Origin: Rhodospirillaceae bacterium
GTDB taxonomy: Bacteria; Pseudomonadota; Alphaproteobacteria; UBA7985
DNA length: 29,863 bases
Direction of reading: 5' to 3'
NCBI GenBank assembly: GCA_002700865.1
Contig: PAFB01000129.1
Span: 1-29,863, forward strand
Shown here: piece by piece, positions 8,089 through 15,719 of the stretch
Layout of the letters: each line of letters opens with the position of its first letter
How positions within the stretch are numbered: the stretch's first letter is position 1
Made by a program: the position numbers and the translations under genes
Notes under the pieces: model-generated
What the model was told of the DNA's origin: nothing
Databases searched by the model: none
What the model saw: the letters and a program-made list of their open reading frames with translations, nothing else

Positions 8089-8589
8089 TCAGCCCGGTGC
8101 CTGGGGGTGAATATTCACCCGGAAGATCCAACCCAGCATGCCACGAACCAAACCCAAGGCGAAAATGGCAATCAAAGCCTTTGGAACCCCCAACACGAAA
8201 TTGATCAGCGCAAAGTACGCGCACTGCAGCTGGTAACTCAGGCGGGGATCAAAAATATTGGTGTACAGGTGGTCATCGACCACGCGCAGGGCGCAGGTTC
8301 CATAGCGGGATGCCATGATTGCAGCCGTCAAGATAACAAGCCAAAAACTCATGTCCCAGATGCTGGTTTTTCCGAACCGACGCAAAACAAAGACGAACAG
8401 GGGAGCGATGATAATGGACGCCAAGTAGGCCTTTTGGGTGAAGCCGATGAAATACAGCGCGTCGAGGTTGGGGAGTAAAGTTTGCGTCAGTACGAGCAGC
8501 AAAATATTGACGAGAAAGAACACCAATACGGCAAACCATGCGCTCGCAGTGTCGATCAGGAAAATCCGGCCTGGCTGATTACCGGTCAT
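8089..8589 (-). CDS. Small integral membrane protein, unknown function
   Basis: I do not recognise a family. The 166-residue product has about four hydrophobic segments: residues 17-36, 53-70, 79-95 and a longer one at about 124-150, which could be one long or two short helices. Between them lies a hydrophilic stretch of about 30 residues with two cysteines near its ends (C99 in 'YGTCALRVVDDH' and C123 in 'QLQCAYF'). It is presumably in the inner membrane. There is no enzymatic motif. It is a single gene, same strand as the neighbouring amidase but about 100 bases from it, and about 180 gene-free bases from the aconitase X gene. Confidence 0.65.
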   Translation of the reverse strand: MTGNQPGRIFLIDTASAWFAVLVFFLVNILLLVLTQTLLPNLDALYFIGFTQKAYLASIIIAPLFVFVLRRFGKTSIWDMSFWLVILTAAIMASRYGTCALRVVDDHLYTNIFDPRLSYQLQCAYFALINFVLGVPKALIAIFALGLVRGMLGWIFRVNIHPQAPG

Positions 8590-8772
8590 GGCTCAGAAGC
8601 GTCATCTTTGGCTGTTCGGGTTCCGCTCCGCCCCTCGTTCAAGACAGGAACTAAGGGCGCGAAGTATCTAAAACGCCTACAACCGCATGCATCAATTTAC
8701 AACTAATTTTCAGTGGAATTGAACTATTTTCTTAAGCTTATATCGCTAGACAACCCCCGCCACGCCCCTTCT

Positions 8773-10461
8773 TCAAAAGGGCCGGACCGGTTGCTGACCT
8801 GAAACTGCTGCCGCCACGCAGGCCGCCAAGCCAGCGAGACGGACGGGCCGGCCCGAAAGGCCTCGGGCATAATGCGCGTACTTGCCAGAATTGGTCAGGA
8901 TCGCCCTTGCTGAGGGCGGAAACACGGGTTCGGTGATGGAACACCAGCAGATATCCGGAATGACCCGAACCCCGGCCCGCTCCAGAACCGCCAAGGTGCC
9001 ATCAGCCTGAGCCTGCGCAAGCACGGCGCGGCCAACTGTGACAATCATCGGCGCGGCGCGGCATTCCTTTCCATCCAACAAGGTGGCCAACCGGCGACAT
9101 TCGTTCAGCGATGCGTGTGGCGAGCCAATGGCGACCAGATCGGTCGGCTCGGTAGCCTGATTGAGGGCGTCCCAGGCCTGAGCAAAATCCGCCGGCCCCA
9201 GCGTGACGGTATCGCTCTTGTCGTCATGCTCGAAAAGATCCGCTTCAGGCGTGTGTCCAGCAATATGCAGCATGGGTGCGCCCGACGTGGTGCCAAAGGC
9301 GGCGCACAGGGATTTGAGATCATCGTCCCGCAGGCGCTCCCCTTGCAGGCCCCGCACCAGCGGCACCCGATCCGGCGATACCCGCCCCACCAGCCAGCCC
9401 AGCACGGCCCAAATCGACTCATCCCGGTCGGCCTCCGCCGCAGGAAGCTCAATATCAATGACCCGCCGCGGGCGTCGCCCGGTGTCCGTGTAAACGCCAG
9501 CCAGCGGCGCTCGGCCCGTCATGGCGATAAACAGGTCAAGATAATCCGGGTGCTTTACCGTACGCGCGCCGAGCACGGTGTTGGCGTATATGACAGCATT
9601 TGACTCCGACCAGCCTATAGCTTCGCCTTCGCGGGGTGGTTCATCCAGCAAGTAGGGCGCGCAGGTAAAGGTCGGTTTGGCGCCCATATGAACGTAAGCG
9701 TCCGCTAATCGGCTCGCCCGCTGACCGAAATCCTCCGGCAGCCCTTGATCAGGCCAGTTTTCTCGGTCCACAGAAATGGCGTTAATGGTGGTCGGAATGC
9801 TGACCGTGGCTCCCATCTCAGCCAGCTTTTCCGCGAAGATGAGGTTGGCGTCGTGGGCAAGAATGCAGCCATCGATGTGACCGCGCGTGACACTGCGCAG
9901 GCGCTCCGCCCCTTGAGCCGCCGCCATTTGGCAAAGGACCTCCATGGCAATCCGCTGCGCTGTGCCTGCCTGACCGCTGAGCAAGTTTTGATCAGCCGGT
10001 GAAAGCGCCAGCGCATCCGGCTTCAACGGCGAGACCGCCACAGACTCCCCATCCATTGTCAGCGTCCCGAAGCCCACTTCAGCCTGTTCCGCCCGGATCA
10101 GCTGCGCGTAAACCGGCTGAGACAGCCGCAGCACGGGCACGCCACAGCCGAAAACCCGATCGGCGACCAAGGCCCCCAACGTCAGGGTTTCTTCGGCTTC
10201 AGAAAAGACCAGCGCCGCGGGGGCTTTTCCGTTGAGTGCCAGTTCCAGCAAAACCCCACTGCCGCTGCAGGACCCACGCGAGGTCGGCATGGCCAGAACG
10301 CGGCCTGCAACCGAATCCCCATGGTTGGGATGATGCACATCGATAACCCGACCGCTGAGTGGATCAATGCCGCCCCAGAAGCTAATTCCCGTATCACAGG
10401 CCAGCACAGGTCCAGCGGCGGTGCCTTCAACAAGCTGCAGAGCTGGGGCTGGGTTCGTCAT
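8773..10461 (-). CDS. Fused aconitase X (small + large domain) dehydratase
   Basis: A 562-residue aconitase X protein. The small swivelling domain (DUF126, about 1-140) comes first and the large catalytic domain (DUF521, about 150-560) second. The small domain shows 'ISFWGGIDPLSGRVIDVHHP' and 'SRGSCSGSGVLLEL'. The large domain shows 'GHIDGCI', 'IPTTINAISVDRENW', 'PTFTCAPY' and 'SESNAVIYANTVLGART'. Candidate Fe-S ligand cysteines are C199, C267 and C505/C507 ('PDICWCS'). Known bacterial members dehydrate cis-3-hydroxy-L-proline; archaeal ones dehydrate mevalonate 5-phosphate. The first is more likely here, but no hydroxyproline-pathway gene is adjacent. I chose the ATG at 10459-10461; the longer frame adds 69 residues of non-family sequence across the divergent promoter region. 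Confidence 0.88.
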   Translation of the reverse strand: MTNPAPALQLVEGTAAGPVLACDTGISFWGGIDPLSGRVIDVHHPNHGDSVAGRVLAMPTSRGSCSGSGVLLELALNGKAPAALVFSEAEETLTLGALVADRVFGCGVPVLRLSQPVYAQLIRAEQAEVGFGTLTMDGESVAVSPLKPDALALSPADQNLLSGQAGTAQRIAMEVLCQMAAAQGAERLRSVTRGHIDGCILAHDANLIFAEKLAEMGATVSIPTTINAISVDRENWPDQGLPEDFGQRASRLADAYVHMGAKPTFTCAPYLLDEPPREGEAIGWSESNAVIYANTVLGARTVKHPDYLDLFIAMTGRAPLAGVYTDTGRRPRRVIDIELPAAEADRDESIWAVLGWLVGRVSPDRVPLVRGLQGERLRDDDLKSLCAAFGTTSGAPMLHIAGHTPEADLFEHDDKSDTVTLGPADFAQAWDALNQATEPTDLVAIGSPHASLNECRRLATLLDGKECRAAPMIVTVGRAVLAQAQADGTLAVLERAGVRVIPDICWCSITEPVFPPSARAILTNSGKYAHYARGLSGRPVRLAGLAACVAAAVSGQQPVRPF

Positions 10462-10647
10462 TTCAGGTCCGGTTGATCTGCCAAAACTGAGCGATACCCT
10501 GCATTGGTCGCGCCCGCAGATCAATCGTTGCCTAATGGCGTTTAGCTGGAGAGCAGCGCACGGGAGCGGGAGCCGGAGCGGGGAAGGGTGCAGGTTGCGA
10601 CAATCGCCCTGGTTCAGCTTACCCCGCCATCGCTCTAGGTTGGAACC

Positions 10648-12225
10648 ATGCTCGATACTACTCGCCACCCGTCATCTGCGTCGCGGCTCCAGCTTGTCTG
10701 GTTCAAGCGCGATCTGCGGATTGAAGACCACCTGCCGCTTTATCACGCCGCGCAAAATGGACCAGTTCTGCCGCTCTATATCGCTGAGCCTGAATGGTGG
10801 TCTCAGCCGGATGCTTCAGCGCGGCAATGGGCCTTTGTTGAAGAGAGCCTGCACGCGCTGCGCGAGGCTTTGGGACAAAGGGGGCAACCGCTGATCTGCC
10901 GGGTTGGCGATGCGGTTGAGGTGCTCGACACCCTGTTTCACATGTACGGTGCCTTCGATCTCTGGTCGCACGAGGAGACCGGCAACCAATGGTCGTTCCA
11001 GCGCGACCAGAGAATCAAAGCTTGGAGTGTTGCGCACGGTATCACTTGGCGTGAGTTTCAGCCTGCCGGCGTCATCCGCCGCTTGCAGCAGCGAAACGGT
11101 TGGGCGGGCAAGTGGGATCGGTCCATGGCGCGAGCGCTAACCCCGCCACCCGCTGGCTTGCCTGCCCTGCCGGGCATCACGCCGGGGGCGATCCCTGTTG
11201 CTGCCGATCTGGGCTTGCCTTTGGACCCTTGCGCGCAGCGTCAAAGTGGGGGACGCGCCGCTGGATTGGAACGCTTGGAGAGCTTCTTATCGACGCGCGG
11301 CCAACCCTACCGCAGCGCCATGTCCAGCCCCGCCCTCGGCGCCGTTCATTGCTCCCGCCTGTCCCCGCACCTCGCGTGGGGCACCCTGTCGATGCGAGAA
11401 ATTGCGCAGGCAACAGGGGCGCGGAAGATCGAGGTCAAGGCGCAGAAGGCGCGCGATGGGTGGGCCGGTTCCTTGACATCATTTCAAGCCCGCCTGCATT
11501 GGCGCGATCACTTCATGCAAAAGCTCGAAGACCAGCCCAGCGTCGAATTCCGCAATTTCCACACCGCCTATGATGGTCTTCGTCCTGCGCAGGGTGTGTC
11601 GAAGGCGAGCGACAGCTTGCGTCTCGATGCGTGGACGAAGGGTGAGACAGGATTACCCTTTGTTGATGCGTGCATGCGCTCGCTACAGGCGACCGGCTGG
11701 CTTAACTTCCGTATGCGCGCCATGGTCATGGCGGTGGCGAGTTTCCATCTGTGGCTTGACTGGCGACAGCCCGGCGAACATCTGGCGCGGCAGTTCACCG
11801 ACTATGAACCGGGCATCCACTGGCCTCAGGTACAAATGCAGTCAGGCACAACCGGCATTAACACCGTGCGCATCTATAACCCGGTCAAACAGGGGTATGA
11901 TCAGGACCCAGACGGTGAATTTGTGCGACAGTGGGTGCCGGAACTGGCAGTGGTGCCCCGGCAGATGATCCACGAACCATGGAAATGGGAGGGCGCAGGA
12001 AGGGTGCTGGACCGAACCTATCCCAGCCCCATTGTCGACCACCTCAGCGCGGCCCGCTTCGCTCGTGAACAAATTTGGGCGGTCCGGCGCGACGCCGGAT
12101 TTCGCGCCAAAGCCGACGCCATTCAGGACCGCCACGGCAGCCGAAAATCGAACATTGCACCGGTTGGCCAGCGCCCACGCAAGGCCAGAAAGTCCCATCA
12201 GGATCAACTCGATCTCCCGATGTAG
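10648..12225 (+). CDS. Photolyase/cryptochrome-family flavoprotein, divergent active site
   Basis: A 525-residue member of the DNA photolyase/cryptochrome family in the usual order: N-terminal alpha/beta antenna domain ('LQLVWFKRDLRIEDHLPL', 14-31) and C-terminal FAD-binding helical domain ('RLSPHLAWGTLSMREI', 237-252; 'TGLPFVDACMRSLQATGWL', 334-352). Aligned by eye with E. coli PhrB, the substrate-contacting residues differ: Glu274 becomes R282, Asn341 becomes F354, and Trp382/Trp384 become V395/M397 in 'HWPQVQMQSGTTGIN'. W285, W329 and W372 match PhrB Trp277, Trp306 and Trp359. It therefore belongs to a divergent clade (cryptochrome-like or another lesion specificity). The basic C-terminal tail (about 498-517) is unusual. 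It is divergent from the aconitase X gene and convergent, with a 7-base gap, on another photolyase homologue. Confidence 0.85.
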   Translation: MLDTTRHPSSASRLQLVWFKRDLRIEDHLPLYHAAQNGPVLPLYIAEPEWWSQPDASARQWAFVEESLHALREALGQRGQPLICRVGDAVEVLDTLFHMYGAFDLWSHEETGNQWSFQRDQRIKAWSVAHGITWREFQPAGVIRRLQQRNGWAGKWDRSMARALTPPPAGLPALPGITPGAIPVAADLGLPLDPCAQRQSGGRAAGLERLESFLSTRGQPYRSAMSSPALGAVHCSRLSPHLAWGTLSMREIAQATGARKIEVKAQKARDGWAGSLTSFQARLHWRDHFMQKLEDQPSVEFRNFHTAYDGLRPAQGVSKASDSLRLDAWTKGETGLPFVDACMRSLQATGWLNFRMRAMVMAVASFHLWLDWRQPGEHLARQFTDYEPGIHWPQVQMQSGTTGINTVRIYNPVKQGYDQDPDGEFVRQWVPELAVVPRQMIHEPWKWEGAGRVLDRTYPSPIVDHLSAARFAREQIWAVRRDAGFRAKADAIQDRHGSRKSNIAPVGQRPRKARKSHQDQLDLPM

Positions 12226-12232
12226 TGGTCGC

Positions 12233-13471
12233 TTACAACAGACCCAAATCAGCGATGATCGCTGGAATTTTCTTCTTGAGCCCAAAAAAGCCCGCCCGCG
12301 CGTGGGGCCAAACGGCCTGGTCGTAGGGTCGGGTGATTTCAACGCAGCTCAAATCGTGTTTGGACAGGGTCGAGAGCACCATCCTTCGAGTGGGCCCCAG
12401 CGGCATACGGGGGGTTACAATGACGTCCAGCTTCGACTGGCGCGCCCAATTCACCAGCGCGTCAGCGCTCGCTTCCCCCGGCTCAGGCCGGACGCAATTT
12501 ATGCCAAAGTGCTCCTGAGCGGCGTCCGCGGCCTGTGTCACGGCCTGAACGGCGAAGTCATCGACTGCCGCTGCCGTGGGTCGCAGGGATCGGGGAACAG
12601 GGTCGGTCCAGGCGAACAGGGCCTCAGGGCGCGGCATTGCCTCGACCCTGTGAGGCGCGCAGTCTTCAGCCGTCACCAACAAACCCACACGCTGCCCCGC
12701 CAAATCCGGGTGATCAAGGGCCAGTGGAATACGGGGTCCAAGGTCAGGCTCAGTCAGCGGTATGGCATCGGGCGACAGTTGCCCTGCCGGGCTAAACCGG
12801 CCTTGGGTATAGTCTTCGATGTTTGCTGGACGTGCCAAATAGGTCTTTCCTGCCGTATGCAGCCCCCCAACCCAACGCCATGAGCAGGTATTCGACGCCG
12901 CATCTCCATCCAGAAAATGACGATAGAAGAAATCGGCGCCCAGTTCCCAGGGGAGATTAAGCGTAAAGATCCAGATACTCGCAAACCACATGCGCGCGTG
13001 ATTGTGCAGGTAATGGGTCTGAGTCAGCTCTTGTGCCCAGGCGTCGAAGCAGTCGATCCCGGTGTTGCCCTGAACCGCCTCTTCGTAGCGCCGGGCCAAA
13101 GAAGCATCGGTTTCCAGCGCCTGTATCTGGTTCATGAGATTGCTTCGGTAGCGCTTCCAGACTTCAGGGTGGTGCTCCAGCCAACCCTTGAAATAACCGC
13201 GCCAGAATACCTCTTGTATGAACTTCTCCGCCGCCGAAAAGCCATGCCGCGAAAGCACGTCGCGCAGCACGTCTGTTTCTAACAGCAAGCGATGCCGCAG
13301 CCACGGCGACAGACCGGAAACCTTGGTGTGTGCTCCGGGACCGAAGTCGTGGTTTCGCTGACTTGCATATACCCGTCCCGCCAAAGGCAAAAAGGCATCA
13401 AGCCGCTTTTGGGCAAAATCATAAGTGGCCTCGTTGGTCGAGGCATGGGCTTCATCGGCAAACAGCGACAT
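12233..13471 (-). CDS. Photolyase-like FAD protein with C-terminal antenna-like domain (apparent circular permutation)
   Basis: A 412-residue protein that starts directly with a photolyase FAD-binding domain (about 10-230). Visible matches are 'VSGLSPWLRHRLL' (51-63), 'FIQEVFWRGYFKGWL' (84-98), 'HNHARMWFAS' (156-165) and 'DGDAASNTCSWRWVGG' (188-203). By gapless hand alignment to E. coli PhrB, the CPD-contacting residues Glu274, Trp277, Asn341 and Trp384 correspond to E87, W90, N157 and W200; the FAD-N5 residue Asn378 corresponds to N194. Residues about 258-403 form an alpha/beta domain ('RVGLLVTAEDC', 'ALFAWTDPV', 'QSKLDVIVTPR', 'YDQAVWPHARAGFFGLKKKIP') that follows the strand order of the photolyase antenna domain, normally N-terminal. 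Trp306 of the electron-transfer triad appears to be A132. Likely a light-dependent DNA repair or sensory protein. Confidence 0.8.
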   Translation of the reverse strand: MSLFADEAHASTNEATYDFAQKRLDAFLPLAGRVYASQRNHDFGPGAHTKVSGLSPWLRHRLLLETDVLRDVLSRHGFSAAEKFIQEVFWRGYFKGWLEHHPEVWKRYRSNLMNQIQALETDASLARRYEEAVQGNTGIDCFDAWAQELTQTHYLHNHARMWFASIWIFTLNLPWELGADFFYRHFLDGDAASNTCSWRWVGGLHTAGKTYLARPANIEDYTQGRFSPAGQLSPDAIPLTEPDLGPRIPLALDHPDLAGQRVGLLVTAEDCAPHRVEAMPRPEALFAWTDPVPRSLRPTAAAVDDFAVQAVTQAADAAQEHFGINCVRPEPGEASADALVNWARQSKLDVIVTPRMPLGPTRRMVLSTLSKHDLSCVEITRPYDQAVWPHARAGFFGLKKKIPAIIADLGLL

Positions 13472-13861
13472 CGTAGAGCAATTTCGTCTGGCAACAGGGA
13501 TCTTTCGAACGAGAAACTAGGACGCTGTCCCACAATACCCTAGCGCGCCAAAAGATCGCAGCGCGTCAAAGCGAGACGTTGATTAGTGCGGGCAGGTCGA
13601 AAACGGGTGGTCTGCTGGGCAAGGAAGCTCTCGCATAATTTCAACCAAAATGCAAAAAATATTAATTTATTTAGATTTTTAGTATTTTGGTGCTAGGGAG
13701 AATTTTCTGAGTCATCGGAAAGCCAAGCCTGCGACCGATTTTCCCTTCTGCGGTGGGCCAGAGCCTCAGTGCTTACCCCCGCAAGTTGATCCAGTTGATG
13801 GCGATGTTTTTTGACTTGGCTCGGGCATTTTGACTGTTCGAGGGCATAGATATTGGCTGAA
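13472..13861. other. Gene-free stretch, AT-rich in the middle
   Basis: About 390 bases between the start of the permuted photolyase gene and the LysR remnant. It includes an AT-rich patch at about 13640-13695. I see no credible coding frame, no clear hairpin with a T-run and no obvious promoter. The promoter of the minus-strand photolyase gene should lie near its left end. Confidence 0.4.
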
Positions 13862-14045
13862 ATGGACGATACACCCATTGACGGATCCAATGAGATTTTC
13901 TCAGGGTCACTGCTGGACGGACGGCGTGCGCCCAGTCCGGGTCTTTGGGATGAAATGCGGAGTTTTCTGGCGATTGCCCGCGCGGGCAGTCTGCTCGGGG
14001 CGACAGAAGCACTCGGCATTTCTCAACCGACGCTGTCCCGTCACC
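13862..14045 (+). pseudogene. LysR-type regulator, N-terminal stump
   Basis: After a non-conserved leader, the frame reads 'LWDEMRSFLAIARAGSLLGA' then 'TEALGISQPTLSRH'. This is the first two thirds of a LysR-family winged helix-turn-helix, and it ends exactly where 'IxxLE...' should follow. The next codons (His-Cys-Arg-Tyr-Cys-Ser...) are not LysR-like; they are the antisense of a signal-peptide gene. About 250 residues of regulator are missing, so it cannot act as a normal regulator. The start could be the ATG at 13862 or a TTG at 13853. The junction lies at about 14040-14046. Confidence 0.7.
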
Positions 14046-14276
14046 ATTGCCGGTACTGCTCGCCCTGCCAGTATGGTCCAGCACAACCTGTGCCTGCGCA
14101 GACCTCGGAAGGCCAACAATGCCCGCGCATAGAGCAAGGGCGAAGGCTGCCAGCGCATAGCCATGCTTCAACCTAGGTCGCGCCCACGGCAGCGGGCTGA
14201 GCCAACCAAAAACGGCTTGGATGCTTGAATGAATTTTGGAAAATAAAGACGAAGAGACGGGAGACCGGTTGACCAT
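14046..14276 (-). pseudogene. 5' fragment of an exported-protein gene
   Basis: On the minus strand, from an ATG at 14274-14276, the frame encodes a long basic N-region, a hydrophobic core ('YALAAFALALCAGIVGLP') and an Ala-x-Ala-like cleavage site ('RSAQAQ'). About 15 mature residues ('VVLDHTGRASSTGNG') follow before the frame runs into the antisense of the LysR stump. The extended n-region before the core resembles those of large secreted or surface proteins, but too little is left to name a family. The frame stays open to 13773 by chance, so a chimeric 168-residue product is possible. An ATG at 14285 is an alternative start. Confidence 0.55.
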
Positions 14277-14917
14277 CAAAAACATACGCCTGCGCTTGCG
14301 ATTCAAATGCAAACAGCTTTGAAAATGCTGCTTTGAAGGTCTTTTAGTTCGCAACAACTAGGCCGAGTCCCGTCATTTTAGAGGGAAATTTTTTGCTAGG
14401 TTTCAATTTTTCTGGGAAATCATGTCTCTTGAGCGTATCTTAGTTTTTTTCTCTATTTTTTGCTGATTTCACAGACTTTTCCGCCCATACAACCGCATGC
14501 AATTCTCGCATTATCGCTTATTGCAAGGTGACTTTCAGATCGCGGAACGGTGTGAAATCATCGTTGGACTAAGCCTGTATGATGGCTGGGGACTCTGAAT
14601 ATCTAATTTGCAAACCGGCCCGATTGCTTCCGTGTAACCGCCCTGTTGTGCGATGGCCGTGCGCCGCCATCGCTGCATTTGTTGCACCCTCGTCGCCTAA
14701 TCTCATCCCTAGTAAGGGAGGAGTCTTCGGAAACTGCAAAATTGGATAACTATTTGTCAGTTTTGGGCGGAAGAGCTTGCGTTATTGCAATGCAGAACTT
14801 ACGCAGAAGTATCCCTCCGGGTCAGTTTCGGAGGTCAAGCCTGTGCAGCGCTCCAAAGGTGCGCCCGCTCGCAGGTCAGTCCAAAGGTGCACCAACGTCC
14901 CTACAGGAGTAAACGCT
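14277..14917. other. Gene-free region with hairpins upstream of the binding-protein gene
   Basis: About 640 bases with no credible gene. The left part (about 14345-14475) is strongly AT-rich. A perfect 8-base inverted repeat, GCGATGGC (14650-14657) and GCCATCGC (14666-14673), forms a hairpin without a T-run. A second hairpin, CCTCCG (14813-14818) with CGGAGG (14828-14833), lies about 85 bases before the binding-protein start. The decamer CCAAAGGTGC occurs twice in the last 70 bases. This could be a long structured 5' leader or could hide a small RNA; I cannot decide from sequence alone. Confidence 0.45.
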
Positions 14918-15634
14918 ATGAAAAAGATTCTTGTTGCCAGCCTCGCGCTGTTTGCCACGGCCAGTGTTGCAACGGCTGAAACGGTTCGTCTGGGCACCGA
15001 AGGTGCTTACATGCCTTGGAATGGCCTGGATGAGAATAATGAAGTCGTCGGTTTTGAGCGCGAAGTGGGCGATGCCCTTTGCGCCATCGCTGGTCTGGAT
15101 TGTGAGTGGGTCATCAACGACTGGGATTCCATCATTCCAAACCTCGTTGCCGGTAACTACGACGCGATTATCGCTGGTATGTCCATCACGGCTGAGCGTG
15201 ACGAAGTGATCGACTTCACCGCTGAGTACTACCCACCATCACCATCCCTGTACGTTGCTATGGCTGGCGGCTCCGCAAGCGGTGTCATTGCTGCGCAGAC
15301 CAACACGATTCAGGCTGGTTACGTGGCTGAATCCGGTGGCGACCTGATCGAGTTCTCCACCCCGGAAGAAACCATCGCTGCTGTTCGCTCCGGCGAAGCA
15401 GACGCGGTTCTGGCAGATGGTGACTACCTGATGCCGATCGTGGAAGAAGCAGGCGGTGAGCTGGCTGTTGTTGGCGACCCTGTTTACATCGGTGGCGGTG
15501 TTGGCATGGGTGTCCGTGAGACCGACGGTGACCTGAAGGCTGCGATGAACGCGGCAATCGAGCAGATGAAGAGCGACGGTTCCCTGAACGCTCTGATCAC
15601 CAAATGGTTCAGCGCAGACAGCGCTGTATACTAA
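14918..15634 (+). CDS. Amino-acid ABC transporter substrate-binding protein (family 3)
   Basis: A 238-residue periplasmic binding protein of the polar amino-acid type (SBP_bac_3). A signal peptide of about 20 residues (MKKILVASLALFATASVATA) is followed by the mature start 'ETVRLGTEGAYMPWNGLDEN'. Family phrases are 'VVGFEREVGDALCA', 'WDSIIPNLVAGNYDAIIAGM' with 'SITAERDEVIDFT', and the C-terminal 'MKSDGSLNALITKWF'. These match arginine/ornithine/lysine-type receptors, but the ligand is uncertain. CAGGAGT lies 8 bases before the ATG; the longer in-frame start at 14777 would precede the signal peptide and is rejected. No permease or ATPase gene is adjacent, so it is an orphan receptor. A strong terminator follows. 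Confidence 0.9.
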   Translation: MKKILVASLALFATASVATAETVRLGTEGAYMPWNGLDENNEVVGFEREVGDALCAIAGLDCEWVINDWDSIIPNLVAGNYDAIIAGMSITAERDEVIDFTAEYYPPSPSLYVAMAGGSASGVIAAQTNTIQAGYVAESGGDLIEFSTPEETIAAVRSGEADAVLADGDYLMPIVEEAGGELAVVGDPVYIGGGVGMGVRETDGDLKAAMNAAIEQMKSDGSLNALITKWFSADSAVY

Positions 15635-15662
15635 GACTCACGACCGGTTAATCGGTTCGAAG

Positions 15663-15689
15663 AAAGGGTCGCTTCGGCGGCCCTTTTTT
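15663..15689 (+). terminator. Rho-independent terminator of the binding-protein gene
   Basis: AAAGGGTCGC, a TTCG tetraloop and GCGGCCCTTT form a stem with one G-T pair, followed by TTTTTT. It starts about 29 bases past the stop codon at 15634. The UUCG loop and the T-run make this a textbook terminator. Confidence 0.92.
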
Positions 15690-15719
15690 GTGCGTCAATG
15701 CCGCGGAAAAGGGGGAGGG

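Noticed and set aside
13773..14357. 194-codon minus-strand frame taken as one gene
   Set aside because: Only its first part is protein-like (signal peptide). The rest is the antisense of a LysR helix-turn-helix, so I treat it as a fused fragment and not an intact gene.
14601..14640. Sigma-54 promoter before the amino-acid receptor
   Set aside because: A GG and a GC dinucleotide resemble the site, but they are 7 bases apart where 10 are required.
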